The notes beneath the pieces were generated by a model that saw only the letters and a program-made list of their open reading frames with translations, made no database searches and had not been told where the DNA came from. From contig CAZHRC010000017.1 of assembly GCA_964533865.1 (NCBI GenBank), forward strand, positions 1-46,208: a stretch of DNA of 46,208 nt, read 5' to 3'. This document shows positions 25,262 to 33,904 of this stretch, piece after piece; positions within the stretch are counted from its first letter, which is position 1; each line of letters begins with the position of its first letter. Source of the stretch: CAZHRC01 sp964533865. GTDB taxonomy: Bacteria > Bacillota > Clostridia > Tissierellales > Peptoniphilaceae. A program made the position numbers and the translations under genes.

Positions 25262-27001
25262 ATGATCAATATCAAAATAAACGGCCGCCCTTTGCGAGTT
25301 CGTCAACACACGACGATATTAGATGCGGCTAAAGCAGCAAATATCAAGCTCCCCACACTATGTCACCTCAATCTACACGAAGTAGGTTATTACAATAGTC
25401 CAGGCAACTGTCGCGTATGTATGGTAGAGCTAGGAAATGGCAAACTCGTTCCGGCCTGTGTCACACAAGTCACCGAGGGCATGGAGATCTTTTCGGAATC
25501 CGTTCGAGTCATTAAGGCGAGACGAACGATTATTGAGCTCTTGTTGTCAGACCATCCCAATAGTTGCTTAACCTGTGAGAAAAACACGAAATGCGATTTA
25601 CAGCTTCTTGCCCACGACCTTGGAGTTCGTGAAATCAAGTACAAAGGCGAGATGAGCGACCACCCCATCGACACCCACAGTTTGTCCATCGTACGGGATC
25701 CCAACAAGTGTATCTTGTGTATGCGTTGCGTGACCATGTGTTCTGACATTCAAACCGTAGGCGCACTGACCGCATCGGATCGCGGTTTTGATTCCAAGGT
25801 AGGGTCTTCATTTGATAGTCCGATGCAAGAGACGACTTGTACCTTCTGTGGCCAATGTTTGTCCATCTGTCCAACTGGCGCCCTCACTGAAGTGAACAAC
25901 TCCAACCAAGTGTGGGATGCTATTGCCGATCCTGACAAATACGTGGTGGTTCAAACGGCACCTGCAGTGCGCGTCGCTCTTGGTGAAGAATTTGGTTACG
26001 AAGTGGGGACCAATGTCACCGGTAAAATGGTGGCGGCCCTTAGAAATCTTGGCGTGGACAGAGTATACGACACCAACTTCGCGGCCGACTTGACCATCGT
26101 TGAGGAAGCGGCAGAGTTTATGCGCCGTTTAGAAAATGGCGGCACGTTACCGATGATCACCAGTTGTTGTCCAAGTTGGGTCAATTTTATGGAGCACTCC
26201 TTCCCTGACATGCTAGACAATCCATCGTCAACAAAATCTCCACATGAAATGTTTGGCGCCGTCGCTAAAACCTATCTCGCAAAAAAACTCGGCATCGCAC
26301 CAGAAAAGATCTACGTCGTATCGGTGATGCCTTGTGTATCGAAAAAATTTGAGGCGGCTCGCGATGAATTGAGAGACTCGGAACTGGGTTACCAAGTGGT
26401 AGACAACGTCATTACGACAAGGGAGTTGGCGCGGATGATCAAAGAAGCGGGTATCGCCTTTGAAGATCTGCCAAACGAAGACTTTGATGAGCTTTTGGGA
26501 GAATCCACTGGTGCGGGGACGATCTTTGGTGCGACCGGCGGGGTTTTAGAAGCGACTTTGCGCACGTGTTACCAATGGATGACAGGTGATGATCTCACCT
26601 TGCTCGAGTTTGAATCTCTACGCGGATTTAGTGGCGTGAAAGCGGCGTCGGTGACGATTAACGGAAAAGAGCTAAAGTTTGCCGTCTGCAACGGACTGGG
26701 CAACACGAGAAAAGTCATCGAGAAAATTCGAGCGGGAGAAATCCACTTGGATGCGATCGAGGTTATGGCTTGTCCAGGTGGATGTATAGGCGGCGCGGGC
26801 CAACCGTATCACCATGGGGACATGACCATTCTCTCCAAACGCTCAGCGGCGATCTATAATGCCGACAAACAAAAAATGATTCGAAAATCAAATGAAAACC
26901 CAGAAGTGCTTGCCCTATACGAGGAATATCTCGGCGAGATCAATTCCCCGTTGGCTCACGAGTTATTGCATACCACTTACACCGCTCGACCAAGACATTA
27001 A
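25262..27001 (+). CDS. hydA: [FeFe] hydrogenase catalytic subunit HydA (group A)
   Basis: The product is 579 residues. It has an N-terminal [2Fe-2S] ferredoxin domain (CHLN...CRVC...C), the His-ligated cluster motif HPNSCLTCEKNTKC, a two-[4Fe-4S] part (CILCMRCVTMC and CTFCGQCLSICP), and the H-cluster motifs TSCCPSW, MPCVSKKFEA and ACPGGCIGG. All H-cluster Cys are present, and the group A Met before the second motif is kept. The C-terminal small-subunit-like tail is normal. With the two genes upstream it forms a trimeric NAD(P)-dependent, possibly electron-bifurcating, hydrogenase that makes or consumes H2 in the cytoplasm. Maturation genes hydEFG are not in the window. Confidence 0.94.
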   Translation: MINIKINGRPLRVRQHTTILDAAKAANIKLPTLCHLNLHEVGYYNSPGNCRVCMVELGNGKLVPACVTQVTEGMEIFSESVRVIKARRTIIELLLSDHPNSCLTCEKNTKCDLQLLAHDLGVREIKYKGEMSDHPIDTHSLSIVRDPNKCILCMRCVTMCSDIQTVGALTASDRGFDSKVGSSFDSPMQETTCTFCGQCLSICPTGALTEVNNSNQVWDAIADPDKYVVVQTAPAVRVALGEEFGYEVGTNVTGKMVAALRNLGVDRVYDTNFAADLTIVEEAAEFMRRLENGGTLPMITSCCPSWVNFMEHSFPDMLDNPSSTKSPHEMFGAVAKTYLAKKLGIAPEKIYVVSVMPCVSKKFEAARDELRDSELGYQVVDNVITTRELARMIKEAGIAFEDLPNEDFDELLGESTGAGTIFGATGGVLEATLRTCYQWMTGDDLTLLEFESLRGFSGVKAASVTINGKELKFAVCNGLGNTRKVIEKIRAGEIHLDAIEVMACPGGCIGGAGQPYHHGDMTILSKRSAAIYNADKQKMIRKSNENPEVLALYEEYLGEINSPLAHELLHTTYTARPRH

Positions 27002-27004
27002 TTA

Positions 27005-27034
27005 AAAATAGGGTAAAATAGGGTAAAATAGGGT
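27005..27034 (+). repeat. Three tandem copies of a 10-base unit
   Basis: AAAATAGGGT occurs three times with no gap, immediately after the hydA stop. The unit length equals one helical turn. The function is unknown; it might have arisen by slippage. Confidence 0.85.
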
Positions 27035-27054
27035 ATAGATAATGTATCGCGATG

Positions 27055-27085
27055 AGGCTCCACCGTTTATTAGCGGCGGAGCCTT
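27055..27085 (+). terminator. Hairpin after hydA
   Basis: AGGCTCC-A-CCG pairs with CGG-C-GGAGCCT, with one mismatch. Only three T follow, so termination may be partial and the next two genes may be part of the same transcript. Confidence 0.5.
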
Positions 27086-27121
27086 TGACGAACCGTCCTA
27101 AACAGGCGAGAGGAGGTCAAT

Positions 27122-27388
27122 ATGAAAGTTGAAGTTTGTTGTGGCTCGAAGTGTACCATGATGGGAGCGGATAACATCATCAACAATTTAGAGCAGCTAA
27201 AAGACGACATTTTACCGACAATGGAGATTAAAGAGGATTTTGAGTTAGAAGTGGTTCTCATCAACTGTCCAGGCACTTGCAAAGAAGAAGAGAACGTGTC
27301 GCCCTTGGTCATCATCGATGGGGAGATGGTCAAAAAAGCGTCCAGCCAAACGGTTATGGCAAGGGTGATCGACGAGGCGAAACTCTAG
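27122..27388 (+). CDS. Small thioredoxin-like [2Fe-2S] protein
   Basis: The product is 88 residues. It keeps the four Cys of NuoE-type thioredoxin-like ferredoxins (C6-x4-C11 and CPGTC near residue 51-55) but lacks the helical N-terminal bundle. GGAGGT precedes the ATG. Small proteins like this often sit beside monomeric [FeFe] hydrogenases in clostridia, and the spacing of about 40 bases to the next gene suggests they are made together. It probably shuttles electrons to or from that enzyme; this is inference. Confidence 0.8.
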   Translation: MKVEVCCGSKCTMMGADNIINNLEQLKDDILPTMEIKEDFELEVVLINCPGTCKEEENVSPLVIIDGEMVKKASSQTVMARVIDEAKL

Positions 27389-27431
27389 ATCGTTGAGCGA
27401 ATGAGAGTAAACGCGTGGAGGGGGAGAGGTT

Positions 27432-28937
27432 ATGAACGAAAGTTTTGTTGATATTATCAATATTCGCCGTATGGTGTTTGCGGAAATCGCAAGACTTGCC
27501 TATTATTCCATAGATTTGTCTTTGTTGGGCGACTCGACATACCGACTACTACCAGGAGAAGAGGCGAGATATCGCGACAGTATTTTTAAAGAGCGTGCGG
27601 TTATTGGAGAACGGTTGCGCTTGGCGCTGGGGCTTCCCGTGCGCGACGCTTCTGAATCCGGCCCGTTGAGCGAAGGCATCGACGAGGGTACCATTGTGAG
27701 CAAGGTCTATGAGGCTCCACTCGTCAATGTCATCCCCTTTGCCTGTGAAGCTTGCCCGGACAAAACCTATACTGTCAGCGACAACTGCAGAAAGTGTTTG
27801 GCTCATCCTTGCGTTCCGGTGTGCCCGGTAAACGCAGTGTCCATCGAAAAAACCGCTGCGGTCATCGATCAAGAAAAGTGTATCAAATGTGGACGTTGCG
27901 AACAAGCCTGTCCTTACAATGCCATCCTTCACTACGACAGGCCCTGTGCGGCGGCTTGTGGCGTGAATGCCATCGAAAGCGATTACCTGAATCGAGCGAC
28001 CATCGTCGACGAAAAGTGTGTCGCTTGTGGAAGGTGTATCCAAGAGTGTCCATTTGGTGCTATTGCTGACAAATCGCAGATTTACCAATTGATACGCTCC
28101 ATCATGGAAGGGGAAGAGGTGACGGCGATTATCGCGCCTTCATTTGTCGGGCAATTCGGAGCGTTGACCAAACCGGCGCAAATCATCGAAGCCATCAAAG
28201 TGTTGGGTTTCAAACAAGTGGTGGAAGTGGGACTGGGAGCGGATTTGACCACCATCAACGAAGCGCGAGAGTACCTTCACGAAGTCCCTGAACACTGGCC
28301 GTTTATGGGGACGAGCTGTTGTTATTCCTGGGCAAATATGGTCGAGAAAAATTTTCCTGACGAAGCGGCGTACATTTCGGACTCGGCGACGCCGATGATC
28401 TATACGGCGCAATACCTCAAGAAAACCAACCCCGATGCGAAAATATGCTTCATCGGACCTTGTGTGTCAAAGAAACTGGAGGCGATTGAAGGCAGAGCCA
28501 AAGGTCATGTGGACTACGTCATCACTTTTGAAGAGCTGATGGGTATGCTCGTCGCCTCAAATATTGAACCATCGGAGCTTGACGTTTCCTACGATGTGGA
28601 AGACGCATCGGAAACGGGAAGAGCCTACGCGGGAGCGGGTGGCGTCGCAGATGCCGTAGCGCAAATGATCAAAGAGCTCAAGCCGGAGGCGCAGGTACAA
28701 ATGGAAGCGGCGGACAATTTATTTGACTGTGTGAAGATGATGAAAATCGCTAAAGCGGGCAAGCGAAAGGGCTATCTTCTCGAAGGTATGGCCTGTCCAG
28801 GCGGCTGCGTTGGCGGGCCGGGCACTTTGGTTATGACCTCAAAAGGTCAAAAGAGCGTCAATGCCTTCGCCAAAGCCTCGCCCTATCGCAGTCCTTCGGA
28901 AAATGAGAAGATCGCAGAAGAAAGACAACAACTTTAA
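27432..28937 (+). CDS. Monomeric [FeFe] hydrogenase, group B-like
   Basis: The product is 501 residues. It has no [2Fe-2S] domain. The N-terminal half holds Cys-rich ferredoxin modules: CRKCLAHPCVPVCP, CIKCGRCEQACP, CAAACG and CVACGRCIQECP. The H-cluster motifs are TSCCYSW, GPCVSKKLEA and ACPGGCVGG. Compared with HydA of the trimer, Tyr replaces Pro after the Cys pair, and Gly replaces the Met next to the second motif. Such changes are typical of group B enzymes, which are less studied than group A. It probably works with ferredoxin as sole partner, aided by the small protein upstream. Confidence 0.9.
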   Translation: MNESFVDIINIRRMVFAEIARLAYYSIDLSLLGDSTYRLLPGEEARYRDSIFKERAVIGERLRLALGLPVRDASESGPLSEGIDEGTIVSKVYEAPLVNVIPFACEACPDKTYTVSDNCRKCLAHPCVPVCPVNAVSIEKTAAVIDQEKCIKCGRCEQACPYNAILHYDRPCAAACGVNAIESDYLNRATIVDEKCVACGRCIQECPFGAIADKSQIYQLIRSIMEGEEVTAIIAPSFVGQFGALTKPAQIIEAIKVLGFKQVVEVGLGADLTTINEAREYLHEVPEHWPFMGTSCCYSWANMVEKNFPDEAAYISDSATPMIYTAQYLKKTNPDAKICFIGPCVSKKLEAIEGRAKGHVDYVITFEELMGMLVASNIEPSELDVSYDVEDASETGRAYAGAGGVADAVAQMIKELKPEAQVQMEAADNLFDCVKMMKIAKAGKRKGYLLEGMACPGGCVGGPGTLVMTSKGQKSVNAFAKASPYRSPSENEKIAEERQQL

Positions 28938-28946
28938 GCATGATCG

Positions 28947-28974
28947 AACCGATCCCAGTATGGGGTCGGTTTTT
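28947..28974 (+). terminator. Terminator after the second hydrogenase
   Basis: AACCGATCCC pairs with GGGGTCGGTT around AGTAT and is followed by T residues. Confidence 0.75.
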
Positions 28975-28997
28975 ACAAAAACAATATCACAAAATTT

Positions 28998-29030
28998 ACA
29001 CATATCAAACCGAAGTATGTGTGCTATAAT
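28998..29030 (+). promoter_or_regulatory. Extended -10 promoter with inverted-repeat operator
   Basis: TGCTATAAT (extended -10; TATAAT at 29025-29030) lies about 130 bases before the HTH gene. Immediately upstream ACACATA (28998-29004) and TATGTGT (29016-29022) form an inverted repeat with an 11-base gap, a likely operator, perhaps for the regulator's own control. Confidence 0.5.
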
Positions 29031-29161
29031 GATACCTAACTATTTTTGAGCCAATAGGATACCTTGGGATACACACGAAAAAGAATGTTATGACATAATG
29101 TTCACGGATTTCCTGTGGGGGGTATGACGTTATGCTTAGAAAAAAGATAGGGGGCGAGTGT

Positions 29162-29323
29162 GTGAATTTTCAAGACGTGTTTAGAGATTTAGTGCAGTTG
29201 TCAGAAAGCGGCCTGAAAGAAATCGGCGAGTACATGGGTTATGAAAGCTCATATATCAGTAAATGGCATAGTGGAAAAAACTGCCGTCTCAGCGTACATC
29301 AAGCGAGATCCTTGAAAAACTAA
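29162..29323 (+). CDS. HTH regulator, N-terminal part (frameshifted)
   Basis: The fragment from GTG 29162 (AGGGGGCG site; ATG 29132 is an alternative) gives about 53 residues. It contains a helix-turn-helix of the SESGLKEIGEYMGYESSYIS type, that is, the Cro/C1-like fold in which YISKW lies at the recognition helix. At the A-tract 29275-29280 the frame goes off into NCRLSV and stops. A move to the -1 frame there gives HSGKKLPSQRTSSEILEKLSYYF, which continues into the next entry. The tract A_AAA_AAC in this frame is a classic -1 slippery heptamer. Confidence 0.65.
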   Translation: MNFQDVFRDLVQLSESGLKEIGEYMGYESSYISKWHSGKNCRLSVHQARSLKN

Positions 29324-30606
29324 GTTATTATTTTTCGGAGAAGATTCGTGCAACGGATAATGAGCGTGAGCTGATTCTACGCTTTCCGAGTTTGGGGCAG
29401 ACGATCGACAAATTTGGTTCCCAAGTGCTCATTTTGAGCTTATTAGAAGACGGATATACGATTTCTTTGGAAGAGGACCGCGTACGACTGGAGTACAACG
29501 ATCCTGCAGTTCAATCGGTGATGAAAGTCACTGGGGAAGCTCGAATTATGGAATATTGCGTATCGTTGATTTATAGGGGATGTTGTACCGTTTCTCGAGA
29601 TATTTCGATCCATATCACTTCGGATTTTATAGCGTTGCTCAGCCATGGCGCCATCGCATTGAAAGACTATGTTTATACAAAACAAGAGCGGATTACTCTA
29701 CGTTTCTTTGTGTTTCCAAAACAAAACAAAGAAGAGGCGATGAGCGAACTGATTCAATGTTTACATTTGATGTCAAAATTGCCTTTTTTTGATGTGGAAA
29801 TCTACGACGGCGCTGGGATGTCTAAGTTGGATACCATAGTTATGGAGGGGGCGTTTGCAGGAAGTGGTTTTTATGGTAGAACAGGGACGATGGATGTTTT
29901 ATTCGTCGATTTTGAAGAAAAAACCATTCAAAAAATCTTTGAGGAGAGCGTAGATGCCTTTCAATTTGCCCAACCGATCATACAAAACAACGCCACCATT
30001 GATCTGGCGCCCTTGCAGATGAAACGAGCGACGATAAGTGGAGAAAACGCTTTCTACTATATGCCCTACCTTCCGGTGTATTTTGCAAATGAAAATCTTC
30101 AGAAGCAGCTGGCGGCTGAAGGAAAGATCCCGGCGGATATGCATTTCAAATGGAATGACATTAGAAATCTGATCGTGGACAGTTCGAAATCGGAAACGAC
30201 CTATATCCTGAAAGAGAGTACATTGTTGGATTGTGTGGAGAGAAATGTGGCTCACAGTTTAATAGGGGAGGTAGAGATCGGCAAAGAGAGGATGATCGAG
30301 GTATTAACCGAACTAGCCGATGCGATAGCCCAGTCACGGGATGGGAGTTTCCTCATCCTTCAAGATAGGAAGTATCAATACGAGGTTTCGCTTCCGGAGA
30401 TGTTGATCTGGGCAAGTCGATCGGATAGTTTTCTCATCATGTCCGAGAGGGCGTACTATGGAGGTAAGGAACGACTCTATACGCCGATACTCAGCGAAAA
30501 AGTGTCATCAATGCTTTACCAATACTTTGAAGAGCTCTGTGATCATCCCGCAATCTTAAGAGGAACGGCATCGCAGACGGCAAACTATATCAGGTCTTTA
30601 TATTAA
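29281..30606 (+). CDS. HTH regulator, C-terminal part (frameshifted)
   Basis: This frame is open from 29281; the first ATG-type start, at 29392, has no ribosome site, so the true start is in the preceding fragment. Together they code for about 480-490 residues. The roughly 430 residues after the HTH are mixed alpha/beta with no membrane segment and no motif I recognise. Related large HTH proteins in clostridia are stand-alone regulators with a sensing domain of unknown ligand. The gene lies between the hydrogenase block and the pilus operon, so either could be its target. Confidence 0.6.
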   Translation: MPSQRTSSEILEKLSYYFSEKIRATDNERELILRFPSLGQTIDKFGSQVLILSLLEDGYTISLEEDRVRLEYNDPAVQSVMKVTGEARIMEYCVSLIYRGCCTVSRDISIHITSDFIALLSHGAIALKDYVYTKQERITLRFFVFPKQNKEEAMSELIQCLHLMSKLPFFDVEIYDGAGMSKLDTIVMEGAFAGSGFYGRTGTMDVLFVDFEEKTIQKIFEESVDAFQFAQPIIQNNATIDLAPLQMKRATISGENAFYYMPYLPVYFANENLQKQLAAEGKIPADMHFKWNDIRNLIVDSSKSETTYILKESTLLDCVERNVAHSLIGEVEIGKERMIEVLTELADAIAQSRDGSFLILQDRKYQYEVSLPEMLIWASRSDSFLIMSERAYYGGKERLYTPILSEKVSSMLYQYFEELCDHPAILRGTASQTANYIRSLY

Positions 30607-30613
30607 ATACGAC

Positions 30614-30647
30614 ATGACCGACACCTTGAGGTGTCGGTCATTTTTTT
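30614..30647 (+). terminator. Terminator of the HTH gene
   Basis: ATGACCGACACC pairs perfectly with GGTGTCGGTCAT around TTGA, followed by seven T. Confidence 0.85.
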
Positions 30648-30985
30648 GTTAAAAAGGCGATGGTTTCACCGAGAGGGTAGATGAAAGAATAAATCATGAT
30701 ATCGACGGTGTGCTAAGCGGCGGAATAGGGATAAAAGCGGCCTTTCGCGTAGGGTGTGGCAGATACGTGGCGAAATCGATACGGCAACGGACTGAAACAG
30801 TCATGAAGAATCAAAGGGAAAACGTTAACGTGATTCGAGGCAAGGGTGAGAGCCGTTGACAGCAAATCAAGAAAAACGTATCGTAAATGAGTAAGTAACA
30901 GCTATTATATTTGCGCATTGGAAATTAATAATGGGAAATTGAAAAGAGGTACGTTTTCCTTATGGGAATTGAGGTGAGAGAAGAT
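30648..30985 (+). promoter_or_regulatory. Long leader of the pilus operon with promoter candidate
   Basis: TTGACA at 30856-30861 and TATCGT at 30879-30884 are 17 bases apart, a good promoter about 100 bases before the adhesin start. Upstream are a small hairpin (GACTG-AAA-CAGTC, near 30790-30802) and a 10-base palindrome ACGTTAACGT (30822-30831). I do not recognise a riboswitch class and see no gene in this stretch. Confidence 0.45.
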
Positions 30986-33901
30986 ATGAAACTAAACTAC
31001 CGAAAAATCATAGCGATTTTATTGGTGATCGTTTTAGGAATCACAGGATGGGCGAGTCAAGAAAGTGAAGGTGCGCCAATGCGTGGCACATCTGAGTGGA
31101 GTGAGGTAACGAGCGAAGCGTCAGGAATCTATCCTGAGTTTTACGATCAAGTGGGGGAAAATGTGCGCAATCCCAATCCTAAAACGTTGGATTACTCTGA
31201 AGGCAGTGTCTCAAAGTTCGCAAGTGAGACGAGTACTCAGGGGTTGTTCGACATCACTTTAGAGATTAGTGGAAAATCTAAAATGGTCAACGAAACGACA
31301 GATATTGTGATCGTTTTGGACAACTCAAACAGTATGGATACCAATCGGAGAGATGAGCTCTCGAAAGCGGCGATTACCGCTATGGCAAATGAACTGCTCG
31401 ATCCTGTTAAAAATGCTAACGGGAATATACGCTTGGCATTAGTGACCTATGGGACACATGTGTTTGATGGAAGAGAGATAATGATCGATGGCACCTATGC
31501 TGACGGGACGGCATCCGGTGCGTTTTACCATTTGAAGACTCACAACTTTTCTCACAAATCCTTCACGACAAACCCAAGGGATATTACGAGTAAATTGCCG
31601 GGGTACGTCCCTGCAGAGTACGACTATCCCGTACTGGGAGGGACGTTTACTCAGGAAGCGCATCGAGTGGCAGGAGATATTATGGACACGAGCACAGCGG
31701 ATAATAAGATCATTTTGACGATCACCGATGGCACGCCGACGAGGAGTTTCAAAGTGGCAAAGGTGCAAATAGAAAGTGGTATTGTCCGTTACGATGGTCA
31801 CAATGATCGATTTCAAAATGATATTGGATATCTCGCGACAGAATTTGAAATGCCGACTTTCATTGAAGACTATCGGCGCATCGTTGGCAATGGGAGCAGC
31901 TATTGGTTAAACACAGCCTATGACATAACGGATTTTCACAAACAATACTACGCACCGGTTGCGGGCGGTGCGTACCATCTTGTTGACGATCACGGTTTTG
32001 CAACGATGTCACAGGCAAAATTACTCCAAAAAAAGGGATACCAGATGTACACAGTGGGGATTGAAATCTCAGACAATCTTCGGGATACCTTTGGACACGT
32101 CTACCGAGGAACTTCCCTTAACAATCTAAAAAACATTTCGAGCGGTCCAGAGTATTACTACGATGTTTCGGATGTGAGAGCATTGACTCAAACTTTAAGT
32201 GAAATCGCCAATACGTTTACCCGATCCATACCAAAAGGCAAAGTCGTCGATCCTATGGGTGAGTACCTGATCTTGGTGACAGGTGAGGACGGCGTGCTAA
32301 ACTATGAGGATTATACGTTAAAAGCTTCCGATGGGACCATTCTCGACGGAGAGGGCAATATTCTCAAAGATGGTGAACCAGCAGAAAACTCGTTATTAGA
32401 AGGGGTAGTTGTTAGCGTAGACCCTCAAGGGGCGTTGAATATCACAGGATTGGAGTTGGGGGAAAAGGAATCGGTGACATTGATCTACGGTGTGCATCTC
32501 GCAACGGAAAAAGAGGGCTTCAAGGGGGAGTTTTATTATCGCGCAAATGGTCGGACCACGTTGAATCCAGATGAGAACGATCCAGAAACTCTAAGAGATT
32601 TTCCCATACCATCGGTGAAGGGACCTGTGCTCAATATTGAAATTCAGAAGCGTTGGCAATACATCACAGGAGAAGCAGTCGAGGATGAGGATGAAAAACC
32701 GAAAATGACTTTCGCCCTCTTCCAAAAGGGTGCTAGTGATGAAAAGAAAAAGATGGGAGACGTTGAGTTGTCCTCCGCAGTAGATTGGCACCATGTTTTT
32801 AGAGGTTATCCCGTGTTTGATAACCGAGGAAGGGATTTTTCCTATACGGTAGAAGAACAGGGTCATACGACTGAGGTGGAGGTGGTGTATAAGGACGGCG
32901 AAGGGAATGTGATCAATACAGGCGCCATCCGATCGACAAATGGCGAAGTGATAATAACCAATAGAATAGAAAAAAAGCGATTCCCCTTGCGCTTATTAAA
33001 ATGCGATGGTGATCATCAACCGATTTCTGCAAATGATGGGAAGCCTGTAGAAGTGCGCCGTGCAGTCTTTGACCTGTATGCCACAGACCCTGATCAACCA
33101 GAGGCTCGACCGTTTAAAAGGGTGCAGACGGGAGATAGCGTCGATGATCCGCTCACGCCAGAAGATGAGTCGGCGATGGTGGTAGTAGCGGTATCCACCG
33201 ACGATGACCCTTTAAAGTATTTTGAAGTCAATACTTTTTACTGGATCGTAGAAGTCAAATCACCAGAAGGTTATGGGGTGCTGACGAAAGTAAGAAAAAT
33301 CCGCTTAGAAAAAAATCTAGAGGGCATTTATCGATGGGTGGATCACACAGGGGAGGCGCCGGAGGAAATGGCAGACAATATCCTAACGGTGTCAAACCAT
33401 AAATATCCAGATCTGAAAATCCTCAAAGTGGATCGAGGCAATCCTGATACGGCACTGAGTGGAGCGGTGTTTGAGCTCTATGAAGGCAGTAGGGATGCCA
33501 ATGGAAATCTTGGAGACAAAGGCGATGCTCAACCTACGGGAAGACGCGTGACCACAAGTGATGGTACTGGCGAGTTGCCTTTGGGTGAGGGCGTTTTTGA
33601 GTCGATTCCCGATGGCATTTATTGGTTAAAAGAAGAAACGGCGCCAGAAGGGTACCGCTTGTTATCCGATCCCTATTTTGGTCCATATGAATCTAAAGGA
33701 GGGAAACTCTATCGCGTGTTGGAAGGGGGAGATTTGGAGGGAATCGAAGAAGAGAAGGTGGTGTTAGAAAATGTAAAAATAGCTCAATATCCAGCAACGG
33801 GAGGCAGTGGGAGTATGCTTTTCTACGGTGCTGGCATGGTTCTAGTGATCTTATCATTGATGATAAATACAAGGCAACAACTCACAAAGGAGGAGAAATA
33901 A
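30986..33901 (+). CDS. VWA-domain pilus tip adhesin with sorting signal
   Basis: The product is 971 residues from ATG 30986, which follows GAGGTGAG; an ATG at 30962 has no site. After the signal peptide and about 80 residues comes a von Willebrand A domain with the metal-site motif DNSNS in IVIVLDNSNSMD and ITDGTPT later. At least three Cna-B/SpaA-type domains follow, marked by NIEIQKRW, LLKCDGD and LKILKVDRG...AVFELYEG, and the E-box WLKEETAPEGYRLL that supports an isopeptide bond. The C-terminus is YPATGG, a hydrophobic helix, and a charged tail: a variant of LPxTG. VWA plus Cna-B proteins are tip adhesins of sortase-built pili. It is the first gene of a three-gene operon, with four bases to the next gene. 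Confidence 0.88.
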   Translation: MKLNYRKIIAILLVIVLGITGWASQESEGAPMRGTSEWSEVTSEASGIYPEFYDQVGENVRNPNPKTLDYSEGSVSKFASETSTQGLFDITLEISGKSKMVNETTDIVIVLDNSNSMDTNRRDELSKAAITAMANELLDPVKNANGNIRLALVTYGTHVFDGREIMIDGTYADGTASGAFYHLKTHNFSHKSFTTNPRDITSKLPGYVPAEYDYPVLGGTFTQEAHRVAGDIMDTSTADNKIILTITDGTPTRSFKVAKVQIESGIVRYDGHNDRFQNDIGYLATEFEMPTFIEDYRRIVGNGSSYWLNTAYDITDFHKQYYAPVAGGAYHLVDDHGFATMSQAKLLQKKGYQMYTVGIEISDNLRDTFGHVYRGTSLNNLKNISSGPEYYYDVSDVRALTQTLSEIANTFTRSIPKGKVVDPMGEYLILVTGEDGVLNYEDYTLKASDGTILDGEGNILKDGEPAENSLLEGVVVSVDPQGALNITGLELGEKESVTLIYGVHLATEKEGFKGEFYYRANGRTTLNPDENDPETLRDFPIPSVKGPVLNIEIQKRWQYITGEAVEDEDEKPKMTFALFQKGASDEKKKMGDVELSSAVDWHHVFRGYPVFDNRGRDFSYTVEEQGHTTEVEVVYKDGEGNVINTGAIRSTNGEVIITNRIEKKRFPLRLLKCDGDHQPISANDGKPVEVRRAVFDLYATDPDQPEARPFKRVQTGDSVDDPLTPEDESAMVVVAVSTDDDPLKYFEVNTFYWIVEVKSPEGYGVLTKVRKIRLEKNLEGIYRWVDHTGEAPEEMADNILTVSNHKYPDLKILKVDRGNPDTALSGAVFELYEGSRDANGNLGDKGDAQPTGRRVTTSDGTGELPLGEGVFESIPDGIYWLKEETAPEGYRLLSDPYFGPYESKGGKLYRVLEGGDLEGIEEEKVVLENVKIAQYPATGGSGSMLFYGAGMVLVILSLMINTRQQLTKEEK

Positions 33902-33904
33902 GAT

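Noticed and set aside
27005..27034. Tandem repeat as a CRISPR array
   Set aside because: The unit is only 10 bases and has no spacers; no cas genes are near.
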